Shown here one piece after another: positions 28,353-39,500 of a DNA stretch of 64,000 nt. The DNA lies in assembly GCA_034189035.1 (NCBI GenBank), contig JAXHVA010000008.1:12986-76985 (forward strand). The letters run 5' to 3'. The DNA comes from JAUXFK01 sp034189035 (lineage in GTDB: Bacteria; Desulfobacterota; UBA8473). The notes under the pieces are model-generated. The model saw nothing but the letters and a program-made list of their open reading frames with translations. It did no database searches and was not told the origin of the DNA. A program made the translations under genes and the position numbers. Position 1 is the first letter of the stretch, and each line of letters begins with the position of its first letter.

Positions 28353-31300
28353 ATGGTTAAATTCAAGAAATTTGTATACACACCAGTTTGTTTTAATGAT
28401 TCAACGCTAGCCATTTCTGCTTGTCGTTCAGGAGGCACCGGCATTTTCAATGTTGAGTTAGGAGCTGATCCTGATCTTATTTTCAAAGAGCTCGATTTTC
28501 TTTCCCATAAAGCTGGTGGTGAATATGGACTGAAGCTTGACCTTGTAAATGACACTTCACTTTTTGATATAGTTAAATATTCTAAAAAAGGACTACGTTG
28601 GTTGATTTTGGATTGTGAAAACACCCTTTCCCATAAAGAATGGATTGCCGAACTAAAACGAAATGGTATTAGAATATTAGCAGAGGTGAGGACTGCTTAT
28701 TGGCCAGAAATTCCCCTCGATGAAATTGTCGATGGACTGGTCTTAAAGGGTAATGAGTCAGGTGGTTTTGTTGGAGAGAACAGTTCATTTATATTGTTGC
28801 AGAAATGGCGGCAGAAAACGAATTTACCCCTTTTTATTCGAGGTGGTATTACACCTTATGTGGCTGCAGCCTGTAGTGCTGTGGGGGCTGTTGGTTGCGT
28901 TCTTGACAGTCAGGTGTTACTCCTGGAAGAGTCTCCTTTGGCTCAGAAGCTCCGTTCTCTTTTAGAAAACCTTTCAGGTAATGAAACAATCGCTGTTGGA
29001 AATAGCGAAGATGGTGATTACTTCCGATTGCTTGTCCGTCCAGGCCACAGTTTGGCTCAAGCGTTTTACACTGAAGCCGAAGGACAAAAACTAAAGGTTT
29101 TACAAAGATTAGTACAGGGTAAGATTAATTGGAGAGAGCCGAGAAAGGGCCTGCTGCCCATTGGTCAGGATGTTTGTTTTGCTGGTCTATGGCGTAGGCA
29201 GTATGGCCATATGGCTGGAGTATTTCGGGCAATAGACTCATCTGTTGATAAGGGCTTACGACAAGCGGTTGAAGCAAAGCCGTTTTCTAAGAATGCCCCT
29301 TTGGCTCGTGATCTTGAGATATCCCATCCTGTGGTTCAGGGGCCGATGAGCAGGGTATCTGACAATGCCGAATTTGCAAATAATGTGTCGCAAGGTGGGG
29401 CACTGCCGATGATAGCGCTTGCCTTACTCAAAGGACAGGCATTGAACAGGCTTTTGGAAGAGACGGCTCAGGCACTCGGTAACAGGCCTTGGGGCGTTGG
29501 TTTACTGGGTTTTGCACCTCAAAGTCTGCTTGACGAACAGTTGACTGCGTTGAAAAAATATCAGCCTCGTTTTGCAATAATCGGTGGGGGCCGACCCGAT
29601 CAGGTTGTAAAACTGGAAAAAGATGGTATTATTTCTTTCCTGCATGTCCCATCCGCAAATTTGATTCCCATGTTCCTTCAAGAAGGTGTTCGCAATTTCA
29701 TATTTGAAGGACGTGAATGTGGAGGACACATAGGCCCCTTGAGCAGTTTTGTCCTGTGGAGTACTACAGTTGACTGCTTGCTTACAGAATTGGATAATAA
29801 AAAAGCGGTTGCTAAAGACATTCGAGTGTTGTTTGCGGGTGGTATTCACGATGCAGTCTCTTCTGCAATTGTCCAGGTTCTTGCTGCTCCGCTTGTAAAT
29901 AAAGGTGTGAAGATTGGAGTTATAATGGGGAGCAGTTACCTTTTCACAAAGGAAATCGTTAATTCTGGCGCACTCGTTCCTACTTTCCAGAAGATAGTGG
30001 TTGATTGTAAACACACCGTAAATCTCCAATCGGGGCCAGGTCACGCGAGCCGCTGTGCCTATACTCCTTTTGCACAGGCATTCTTTCGCACAAGGAGAGA
30101 ACTGCGAAAGAAGAATATTCCTGGCGATAAAAGTCGAGAAATACTAGACGACCTTATTATGGGCAAGTTACAGCTGGCGTCAAAAGGTAAGGTTCGAATG
30201 GGTGACAATAACCGGTTGAAAAAAGCAGATAAAACCTGCCAGGAACGAGAAGGCATGTATATGCTAGGACAGGTGGCTATTTTGCGTAATGAGGTTACTG
30301 ACATACCATCATTGCATCGCGAGATCACTGAAGATGCGAACAAATTGCTTGCTATACGCCTTCGCAAGATGCCGCAATCTGAAGCCATCACTCATGAAAA
30401 GCCCGCAGATATTGCCATAGTAGGAATCGGCAGTCTATTACCAAAAGCAAATACAACACAGCAGTATTGGGAAAATATTTTAACGAAGACTGTCGCGATT
30501 ACAGAGATTCCTGCGCACCGATGGGACTGGCGTCTGTACTATGATGAGAACAGACAAGCAAAGGATAAGATCTATTCCAAGTGGGGTGGATTCTTAGACG
30601 ATCTCCCTTTTGATCCTATTCGTTACGGGATGCCTCCAAAATCGATTGAATCTATAGATCCGATGCAGCTAATGGCCTTGGAAGTCGCCAGGCGCACCCT
30701 CATTGATGCCGGCTATGAGAGTAAGAAATTTGATCGTGAGCGGACATCTGTCATTATCGGTGCGAGCGGGGGTGCAGGTGATTTTGGATTGCAGTATGGT
30801 TTGCGCACAGAGTTGCCAAGATTTCAGGGCGATCTTCCGGATTCAGTTGCCGATCGTTTGCCAGAATGGACGGAGGATACATTCCCAGGTATTCTGCTCA
30901 ATGTCCTGGCTGGTCGTATTGCAAATCGTCTCAATTTGGGCGGGGCGAATTTCACGATAGATGCGGCATGTGCTTCGTCTCTTGCTGCAATATACCAGGG
31001 AGTCAATGAACTGATAGCAAAACGAAGCGATCTTGTTGTAGCAGGTGGCGTTGATACTGTTCAGAATCCTTTTGGGTATATGTGTTTTAGTAAAACTCAG
31101 GCATTGTCACCACGAGGCCATTGTAATACATTTGACTCTTCAACTGATGGCATTGTGATATCTGAGGGTGTCGCAATGATTGCCTTGAAACGGCTAGAAG
31201 ATGCAGAACGTGACGGTGATCGTATTTATGCAGTAATTAAAGGGGTTGGTAGTAGTAGTGATGGAAAGGTGAAGGCATTAACTGCTCCGTCACCTAAAGG

Positions 31301-34300
31301 TCAATTGCGTGCTATGCGCCGTGCTTATGCGCAAGCCGGCTTTGGCCCAAATACAGTAGATTTGTTTGAAGCACATGGCACTGGAACCGTCGCTGGTGAT
31401 ACAGCAGAGTTGGAAAGCACTACTGAATTGCTTCGAGAAACAGGAGCTAAACCACGTCAGTCAGTTGTCGGATCCGTCAAAACACTTATTGGCCATACGA
31501 AAGCAACAGCCGGTGTTGCTGGATTGATCAAAGCAACGCTTGCACTTCATCATCATGTTTTACCTCCGCATTATGGTATTAAAGATCCAAACCCTGTACT
31601 GCAGCAGGAAGATAATCCGCTTTATATTATTGATGAAGCAATGCCCTGGTTGAAGATCAAGGATAAACCACGCCGTGCTGCTTGCAGTGCATTCGGTTTT
31701 GGCGGGACGAATTTTCATGTTGTATTAGAAGAGTACAAAAGAGAGTACCGGCAATGGATACGTTCTGCTGTATCTCAAAACTGGCCAGCTGAGCTTTTGT
31801 TATGGACAGGAAATGGCCGTGAAGATCTCATAACCCAGTTGATCCAGGTTGAAAATGGTCTTAAAACGACACATGTCGAATTGCTTGATCTTGCCTATAC
31901 TCTCTTTAAAAAGTGGCATCCGGAAGGCGAAACAATTGCCATTGTTGCTACAGATCAGGATGATCTAATAGGTAAGATAAAGACAGCTTTGAGCTATCTA
32001 AAAGGTGCTAAAACTGAGTTGCCTTTGGGTATCTATCACAGTGACGATAAAGAGATTACAGGCAAAGTGGCTGTGCTTTTTCCAGGTCAAGGTTCGCAAT
32101 ATACTCACATGCTTCGGGAGTTAGCCCTTCACTTTCCTGTTTTGGCTGAAACGCTATCCGAAGCAGACGAGCTTCTGATAGAGCGTTTTGCAAAACGATT
32201 TGGTGAGGGCAAACGGCTGAGTCACTTTATCTTTTTCCGTGGGGATTATAGTAAGAAGGCAAAGATGCTAGCAACAAAGGCTTTAACGAATACGAATATT
32301 GCACAACCAGCCTTGGGTGCTGTTGAAGTAGGACTTTGGAGAATAATGCGCAATATGGGACTAAAGCCGAATATGCTGGCAGGACATAGCTATGGAGAAT
32401 TTGTAGCGCTTTTTGCGGGTGACTTTATTGATTTTCCTACCCTGATATCTCTTTCTGAAGCACGTGGAAGGTTTATTGTTGATGCTGTAAAGGAGTCAGA
32501 TGAAGAGCTGGGTACGATGGCTGCAGTTCATACATCCAGAGAAGAAGTTGAAAATTTAATCTACAATATTAACGATGTTATTGTTGCAAACCACAATGCA
32601 CCTTTACAGTGTATAATTTCTGGATCAACATCTGCAATCCAAGAGGCTACAGAGAAAATCTCTAAACATGGAATTAACGTATCTGGAATTCCTGTTTCTG
32701 CAGCATTTCACTCGCGATTTGTCGAACCAGCCCAGACTGCTTTGGCTGACTTGATTAAGCAAATTGTCTGGCAGGATGGCAACGGGTTTCCGGTCTATTC
32801 GAATACAACTGGAGAGCCACACTCTAATGATATACAGCAAATAAAACAAATAATGACCTGTCATCTGGTGAAACCTGTAGAGTTTCTCTCTCAGGTTGAA
32901 GCCATGTATCGTGACGGAGCAAGGGTTTTCCTTGAACTTGGGCCTAAGGCTGTACTGACCCGTTTAGTCGAAAGGATTCTAAAGGGACGGGCTCATCACT
33001 CCATCGCCATTGATAATAATGGTGGAGGAATTCGCGGTATACTTAATGCGATTGCTCAGTTGCTTTGCGCGGGTGTGAAACTCGATCTTTCCACTCTCTT
33101 TAAAGGACGTGGCTGCAAGAATGGAGATCCAGAGAATCTGCACTCGATTCAACGTGATGGACCTCTTTCGAAACACATATGGATGATTAATGGTAGTTCT
33201 GTCCGGAGTATTACAGAACCTGTCAAACACGTTGGAATCAAATTAGATGAGCTGCATAACTATTCAACGGATATATCTCATAATAAGGAACGAAAATCTA
33301 TAGGACATAAAAGCAATCCGGTTGTCACACCTACATTGGTATCGAGAAAACACAGGAAGGAGGAGATTAATATGGGGGAATCGAGGCATAGAGCGAGTTC
33401 TGTGCCTTCGTCTATCATGAGGGAATATTTTGATACTATGCGCCAGTTTTTGAAAACTCAGGAACAAGTTATGTCAATGTATACAGGAAGCTACTTAGAT
33501 GGTCAGCATACCCGAGTAAGACCGAAGCGCAATATTCAGCATCCAGTAATGAATACTTCTTTTAAACCTGAGGCGCTTGCTCAATCAGATGCCCCATTGG
33601 TACAAAAGATTCAAAAAGAAATAACACCTCAATCAAATCAAGCAGAAGATGCTCCTGCAAAACCGGTTCAAGCAGATGAGTTAAAAGAAGGCATTGATCG
33701 GAAGAAGATGATTGATATGCTCCTTGCTATTGTAGAAGAGAGAACCGGTTATCCAAAAGATATGCTAGACCTTAACCTGAAGCTGGAGGCTGATCTCGGC
33801 ATTGACTCTATCAAGCGGGTAGAGATTGTGGGTGCACTTTTGAATATATTACCGCCATATTATAGAGAAGCGCTGGGTAACGAAAAACTCGGCACCCTAC
33901 ACAAACAACCCACGCTTTGTGGTATGCTAGATATGCTGGGTGAAATTAAAATCGAGGGGGAAAAACCCCTCCCTCTTGACCAAGCCGGATTGGACACAGG
34001 GACTGTAACAAGTCGTCCATTCCGGCATATTATTAAACCGAAAAGAGAATCCATAGATGAGTCAGCTCGGAAACAGCTAAATAAAGGTCTTTTTCTCATC
34101 ACACGGGATAAATTAGGAGTCGCAGAAAACATGTCTGAGATACTTCGTGATCGGGACTGTGCGGTGAGAATTATTGAACGCGAGGTGCTCAAGGATGAAA
34201 CCATATTGAATCAATGGTGTGGATCACTCGGGGCTGATTCTGAAAAAATAGCCGGAATAGTGCATCTTGCTCAGTTGGGCACGGATTGGTTCCAAACAGA

Positions 34301-36539
34301 CGCGCCACTTGAACAGTGGCATAAGCAGTTGCATATCAATGAAAAATCCCTTTTTATCTTGTTGCATAACCTTATTGATACACTCAAAGAGGATGCGCAT
34401 ATCTTATCCGCGAGTGTATTGGGAGGATTCTTTTGCAGGGAATCGAACAGAGCCTCTGGTTTGTCCTTACAAAGCGGCGGAGTGGGGCTGCTCAAGTCAT
34501 TACACGAAGAACGTCAGAGTTTACGGGTGAAGGCAGTCGATATTGATCCTAGTCAAAGTCCTGATTCGATTGCAATGGTCTTATGTCAAGAGCTGGAAAT
34601 TGTTGGGGGACGAATAGAGGTCGGCTATCCTGATGGCAAACGCACAATCTTTAAGACTGTTCCTTCCTTGCTTCAATCCAAAGAAGAATGCTTCGATCAA
34701 ATTCGAAATCTTGTCGTCTTGGCTACCGGAGGTTTAAAAGGGATTACCGCAGAAGTAATGAGAGAATTAGCCCTCCCCGGAAATACCCTTTTGTTGACCG
34801 GCCGACGGACCTTAATTGAAGATGAGTCTGAAGATTTGCAGAGATTAACGACGGCTTCGGCCTTACAACAACACTACATCTCAAAAGTACGCAATGGGCA
34901 CCTCAGATTAACACCGGCACAGATAACGAATAAAGTCCAATCCATACTTGCCAATAGGGAGATGCGTCTTAATATAGAAGACTTTCGTCAACGTGGCGCA
35001 ACAGTTGAATATTTTGCGGTTGATGTAACCAATGAAGAGGCAATGCAGAAGCTATTTGATAGCATATATACTACATATGGGAATATCTCTGGTGTGGTTC
35101 ATGGCGCAGGAGTAATCGAAGATAAGCTGCTTGAACATAAGACAAGCGAGAGCTGGTCCAAAGTAGTGGAAACAAAAGTGATCGGGCTACTGCTACTACA
35201 AAGAAATTTATGTCCAGATTCCATTAAATTCTTTACAGTTTTTAGCTCGGTAGCAGGTCGTTATGGCAACAGTGGTCAGGCCGATTATGCGACTGCCAAC
35301 GAGCTCATGAACAGGTTGTGCTGCCAGTTGAGCCACAATTGGAAAAATAAGGTAAACGTTAAAGCTTTTTGTTGGGGGCCTTGGGAAAAAACGAAATTCG
35401 GTACAGGCATGGTAAATGAAGACACTGAGGCCAAATTTGCTAAGAAAGGCGTTAAACTAGTTAGCGCAAAGCAAGGACGCTCTCTTTTCAAAGATGAGCT
35501 TATTCAAGATGATAGAAGGTCGATTGAGGTCGTTTGTGGTGGGGGACCCTGGGAGGAACATGAAGCTATAATGGGCCAAATTGAAAGGACTTCGCAAACC
35601 TTTACGGACAATGTTTTGGGTCCGCTACTGGATAATGCAAATGTAACCACAAACCCTAAGGGTGATCAATTGATTACTCTGTGTCTTGGGAAGAACCATG
35701 CTTACTTACAGGAGCATTGCATTGATGATATTCCAGTCGTACCAGCAGCAGCAGCACTCGAAATGATGTCAGAGGCAGCAGACCATCTTTACCCGGAATG
35801 GACTGTTGTTGAAACGTGCGATTTTCATCTCTTAAAGGGTATAGAACTTAATGAGGGTAATAAAGAATTGCACTTGATAGTTAGCCCGCCCCTATACAGC
35901 AGCAATGGCGGTTTTCAAGTTAACGCTGCTATTCAAACAATGCAAAAAAAAGATATGCCTCTAGTTCATTACCGAGCAGTATTGAACCTTAAGCATCGCT
36001 TACCCGTTGGATTTAACCAAGCGCCTATTTTACATACTGAAAAAAACCTTTCCGTTACAAAAGCTTACGATGAGTGGTTATTTCATGGTCCTAGATTTCA
36101 GGTGATAGAAGAGATAGGTGGGTTATCCGATACGGGTGCAAAGGCATTGTTACGAACCACCTCTCCCACACAATGGTTGATAAATATCGAATCCAACCAT
36201 AAAAAATGGATATTCGATCCGATCATTATAGACGCTGCCGCACAGATGGCCTTGTTATGGGCTCGTTCTTTTCGTAATGAATCCGCCCTACCCTCCCGAT
36301 TCGGGCGTGTAGTTCGATATTGTAAAACTCTACCGGAACGGGTGTGTATGAATTTTGAACGAATTGAATCAGAAGACCCTCATTTAGTTCGTGCCAATGT
36401 ATATTTTTCCGATGCGAATCATAACGTGGTATTACTCATTGAGAATATGGAATGTATATCGAGTGCGAGGTTGAATCGTCTTGGTGGTACTGCGAGTATA
36501 AACAACACAGATATAGATATGAGTATATCTGACTGGTAA
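28353..36539 (+). CDS. PUFA/polyketide-type megasynthase, ER-ER-KS-AT-ACP-KR-DH
   Basis: 2728 aa. Two FMN-dependent nitronate-monooxygenase/PfaD-like barrels are fused at the N-terminus: residues about 1-300 (GGITPYVAAA; the usual His is Phe in ESGGFVGEN) and about 315-600 (GRECGGHIGP intact). Ketosynthase about 684-1130 with Cys873 (DAACASS), His1008, His1048. Acyltransferase about 1239-1560 with Ser1346 (GHSYGEF). A helix YFDTMRQFLKTQEQV near 1690 precedes one ACP with Ser1819 (LGIDSIKR). Ketoreductase about 1900-2400 with GGLKGI and Tyr2312. Double-hotdog dehydratase about 2440-2728 with His2455 and Asp2627. The set could run full reductive or dehydrating chain-extension cycles like PUFA synthase; no thioesterase domain is present. 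ATG 28353 follows TAGGATA. It is first in the cluster, 18 bp before the second synthase. The product is unknown. Confidence 0.93.
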   Translation: MVKFKKFVYTPVCFNDSTLAISACRSGGTGIFNVELGADPDLIFKELDFLSHKAGGEYGLKLDLVNDTSLFDIVKYSKKGLRWLILDCENTLSHKEWIAELKRNGIRILAEVRTAYWPEIPLDEIVDGLVLKGNESGGFVGENSSFILLQKWRQKTNLPLFIRGGITPYVAAACSAVGAVGCVLDSQVLLLEESPLAQKLRSLLENLSGNETIAVGNSEDGDYFRLLVRPGHSLAQAFYTEAEGQKLKVLQRLVQGKINWREPRKGLLPIGQDVCFAGLWRRQYGHMAGVFRAIDSSVDKGLRQAVEAKPFSKNAPLARDLEISHPVVQGPMSRVSDNAEFANNVSQGGALPMIALALLKGQALNRLLEETAQALGNRPWGVGLLGFAPQSLLDEQLTALKKYQPRFAIIGGGRPDQVVKLEKDGIISFLHVPSANLIPMFLQEGVRNFIFEGRECGGHIGPLSSFVLWSTTVDCLLTELDNKKAVAKDIRVLFAGGIHDAVSSAIVQVLAAPLVNKGVKIGVIMGSSYLFTKEIVNSGALVPTFQKIVVDCKHTVNLQSGPGHASRCAYTPFAQAFFRTRRELRKKNIPGDKSREILDDLIMGKLQLASKGKVRMGDNNRLKKADKTCQEREGMYMLGQVAILRNEVTDIPSLHREITEDANKLLAIRLRKMPQSEAITHEKPADIAIVGIGSLLPKANTTQQYWENILTKTVAITEIPAHRWDWRLYYDENRQAKDKIYSKWGGFLDDLPFDPIRYGMPPKSIESIDPMQLMALEVARRTLIDAGYESKKFDRERTSVIIGASGGAGDFGLQYGLRTELPRFQGDLPDSVADRLPEWTEDTFPGILLNVLAGRIANRLNLGGANFTIDAACASSLAAIYQGVNELIAKRSDLVVAGGVDTVQNPFGYMCFSKTQALSPRGHCNTFDSSTDGIVISEGVAMIALKRLEDAERDGDRIYAVIKGVGSSSDGKVKALTAPSPKGQLRAMRRAYAQAGFGPNTVDLFEAHGTGTVAGDTAELESTTELLRETGAKPRQSVVGSVKTLIGHTKATAGVAGLIKATLALHHHVLPPHYGIKDPNPVLQQEDNPLYIIDEAMPWLKIKDKPRRAACSAFGFGGTNFHVVLEEYKREYRQWIRSAVSQNWPAELLLWTGNGREDLITQLIQVENGLKTTHVELLDLAYTLFKKWHPEGETIAIVATDQDDLIGKIKTALSYLKGAKTELPLGIYHSDDKEITGKVAVLFPGQGSQYTHMLRELALHFPVLAETLSEADELLIERFAKRFGEGKRLSHFIFFRGDYSKKAKMLATKALTNTNIAQPALGAVEVGLWRIMRNMGLKPNMLAGHSYGEFVALFAGDFIDFPTLISLSEARGRFIVDAVKESDEELGTMAAVHTSREEVENLIYNINDVIVANHNAPLQCIISGSTSAIQEATEKISKHGINVSGIPVSAAFHSRFVEPAQTALADLIKQIVWQDGNGFPVYSNTTGEPHSNDIQQIKQIMTCHLVKPVEFLSQVEAMYRDGARVFLELGPKAVLTRLVERILKGRAHHSIAIDNNGGGIRGILNAIAQLLCAGVKLDLSTLFKGRGCKNGDPENLHSIQRDGPLSKHIWMINGSSVRSITEPVKHVGIKLDELHNYSTDISHNKERKSIGHKSNPVVTPTLVSRKHRKEEINMGESRHRASSVPSSIMREYFDTMRQFLKTQEQVMSMYTGSYLDGQHTRVRPKRNIQHPVMNTSFKPEALAQSDAPLVQKIQKEITPQSNQAEDAPAKPVQADELKEGIDRKKMIDMLLAIVEERTGYPKDMLDLNLKLEADLGIDSIKRVEIVGALLNILPPYYREALGNEKLGTLHKQPTLCGMLDMLGEIKIEGEKPLPLDQAGLDTGTVTSRPFRHIIKPKRESIDESARKQLNKGLFLITRDKLGVAENMSEILRDRDCAVRIIEREVLKDETILNQWCGSLGADSEKIAGIVHLAQLGTDWFQTDAPLEQWHKQLHINEKSLFILLHNLIDTLKEDAHILSASVLGGFFCRESNRASGLSLQSGGVGLLKSLHEERQSLRVKAVDIDPSQSPDSIAMVLCQELEIVGGRIEVGYPDGKRTIFKTVPSLLQSKEECFDQIRNLVVLATGGLKGITAEVMRELALPGNTLLLTGRRTLIEDESEDLQRLTTASALQQHYISKVRNGHLRLTPAQITNKVQSILANREMRLNIEDFRQRGATVEYFAVDVTNEEAMQKLFDSIYTTYGNISGVVHGAGVIEDKLLEHKTSESWSKVVETKVIGLLLLQRNLCPDSIKFFTVFSSVAGRYGNSGQADYATANELMNRLCCQLSHNWKNKVNVKAFCWGPWEKTKFGTGMVNEDTEAKFAKKGVKLVSAKQGRSLFKDELIQDDRRSIEVVCGGGPWEEHEAIMGQIERTSQTFTDNVLGPLLDNANVTTNPKGDQLITLCLGKNHAYLQEHCIDDIPVVPAAAALEMMSEAADHLYPEWTVVETCDFHLLKGIELNEGNKELHLIVSPPLYSSNGGFQVNAAIQTMQKKDMPLVHYRAVLNLKHRLPVGFNQAPILHTEKNLSVTKAYDEWLFHGPRFQVIEEIGGLSDTGAKALLRTTSPTQWLINIESNHKKWIFDPIIIDAAAQMALLWARSFRNESALPSRFGRVVRYCKTLPERVCMNFERIESEDPHLVRANVYFSDANHNVVLLIENMECISSARLNRLGGTASINNTDIDMSISDW

Positions 36540-36557
36540 ATTGAAGGATAAGTCTTT

Positions 36558-39500
36558 GTGTCAAGAGAAAAGATGAATAAACAGGAAGACATCGCAATTA
36601 TAGGAATGGCCTGTATATTTCCACAGGCACCCAATATTACGACATTCTGGCAAAATATTCTGGATTCCGTCGATGCAATCAGCGAACCCATACCAGAATG
36701 GGAAGCTAACCGTTATCTCGAATCAGGCCGGATTAACAGCTCCAATGGGGGATATCTAAAAGATCTCTACCGCTTTGACCCCATAGAATTCGGTATTATG
36801 CCAAACTCATTAGATGGGGGTGAACCTGACCATTTTTTAGCACTTCGTGTAGCACATGATGCACTCCAAGATGCGGGTTACATTGGAAATGGTTATGATC
36901 ATACTGATACAGGTATCATACTGGGACACAGCACATATCTACATAGAGGGCAGGTTAGCCATGTGCAACACCATATTGTATTAGACCAAAGTCTTGAACT
37001 CCTTCGAGCAGTATTCCCTTCTCTTGACCAGAGAAATCTATCCGAGATTCGCAAACTCTTAAAGAGTAAGCTCCCCCAATCTAACACGAATATCGCGCCT
37101 GGCCTGGTACCGAATGTTATGACCGGCCAGATTGCGAATCGCCTCAATCTTAAAGGCCCAAATTATCTGATTGATGCTGCCTGTTCTTCTTCGTTGTTGG
37201 CTGTGGGTGCAGCAATTGATGAATTATGCAATAACAGGTGCCGGATGATGCTCGCTGGCGGGGTGAATGCCTCACTCCCAGCTGATGTATGTGTCATTTT
37301 TACACAACTCGGCGCTTTGAGCAAATCCGGTAGGATACGACCCTTTGAAGCAAACAACGATGGTACCTTGCTGGGTGAAGGCATAGGGATTGTAGTATTA
37401 AAGAGGCTATCTCATGCAATAACAGATTGTGATCGTATTTATGCAGTTATTCGGGGGATTGGAAAAGCCAGTGATGGAAAAGGACATGGTTTATTGGCTC
37501 CAAGTGCTGAGGGAGAAACCCTCGCCATTGAAAGGGCATATTCACATAGTGGCGTTGACCCTTCAACAGTATCGCTTATAGAAGCGCATGGTACCGGCAT
37601 TCCTTTGGGAGATAAAATCGAGATATCTGCATTGAAAAACATTTTTGGTGAACGCAAAGGCAAACAAGGCAGTGTAGCTATTGGATCAGTAAAGTCTATG
37701 ATCAGCCACTGTATTCCAGCAGCAGGGATCGCAGGTTTGATCAAAAGTGCCTTAGCCCTCCACCACAGAATCTTACCCCCCACTCTCTGTGATACTGTTA
37801 ACCCTGAATTGGGTATCGATAAAACACCATTCTATGTAAACAATACAAGCAGACCATGGATATCTCGTCCAGATATTCCACGTCGTGCTAGCATTAATGC
37901 CTTTGGTTTTGGTGGTATCAATACCCATGCGATTCTTGAACAAGCACCAACTCAAGCATTAAGACCAAAAGAGCTTACAAAGTGGCCTTTTGAACTATGC
38001 GTCTTTTCCGCCTGCACTCTGAACAAACTGACCGAAAAGCTGAATGAAATAGCGAATCTGTTAGGGAGAAATGCTGACTATTCAGCAGGAAGTATTGCTG
38101 CTACATTGGCTTCCTTGGATGTAAAAAATCCATATCGTCTGGCAATAATTGCAAAAGATACAGAAGATCTAATAAAGAAGATCAAACAAGCATTAAAACG
38201 CCTCAACGATAATCCGAGTGTGCGATGGTCAACACGGAATGGAATCATTTTTAGTAAAAGCCCCCTAAAAGGCAAATTGGCATTTATGTTTCCAGGTGAA
38301 GGGTCACAATACCTTGGTATGTTCGAGGATCTCGCCTTGTATTTCGAAAAGATTCGAAACTGGTTCGATTTTTGGCGAGGGCTCTATAATGAAGCTCCAG
38401 GTGAGACCCGAACTGATATTATATTTCCTCCTCAAAGTGAACTGACAGAACAACGTAGAAAAGAATTGGAAATGCGCCTCAATGATATGGATGTAGGCTC
38501 AGAAGCTGTTTTTATTGCCAGTCAAGCAATGGATGCCCTGCTTAAATCTTTAGGAGTGACACCGGATGTAATGGTTGGCCATAGTACAGGGGAGTCATCT
38601 GCTTTGGCAGCATCTGGAGTTCTTGATTATTATAATTTCACTCAATTAGCCGATTTTATTAGGAAACTGAATAGGGTTTATCAAACTGTACTTGCTGAGG
38701 GAAAAATCCCTAGAGGCAAATTGCTGACAGTCGGTGCTTTACCACAATCAACAGTTGAGGACGAGATTACTCAATTAAACAAAGATGTTGTGATTGCCAT
38801 GGATAATTGCGTCAATCAACTGATTCTCTTCGGGGACGAAGAATCGATTGAAGCTGTACAAAAAAAGTTGAGTAACTCTGGTGGAATTTGCGTTCCATTA
38901 CCGTTTGAGCGCGGCTATCATACTCCCCAATTTTCTGCTGTTAGTGCAGCGTTTCTTAATTACTATGAAAATATTGGCTTAAAAGTACCGTCTATTCCCT
39001 TATATTCATGTGCAATTGCAGATCGATTTCCAGATGATGAAAATGGAGTGAGGCAATTGGCAAGTGCTCAATGGGCGACAAAGGTTCGTTTTAGAGAGAC
39101 TGTCTCCAAAATGTATTGTGATGATGTACGCTATTTCATTGAAGTAGGGCCATCTAGTAACCTCAGTTCCTTTGTAAATGATATCCTAGGAAAAAAAGAG
39201 TACCTATCACTCCCTACTGATCACCGTCGCAAAAACGGCATTGAGGTGCTTTTGTCTGCATTGGCCCATCTCTATGTTAATGGTAAGCCCTTACGTCTTA
39301 AAAGACTATTCAGTTCACGTTCAGTTATGGCTATCGACCTGAAAGAAGGTGAACAAAACAAACAGCTCTATCTCCCCTTGGCCAATACAATGCCTATCAT
39401 ACATATAAATCCTGAGGATCGTTCTGTTTTGAATGAACTGTTGAGATCTAAAAATCGAGCGAGTCACGAAACCGAATCGACCTGCAAAATGCCTGTATTT

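Noticed and set aside
28232..28624. 130-codon minus-strand ORF over the start of the first megasynthase
   Set aside because: Antisense shadow of the ER domain reading frame.
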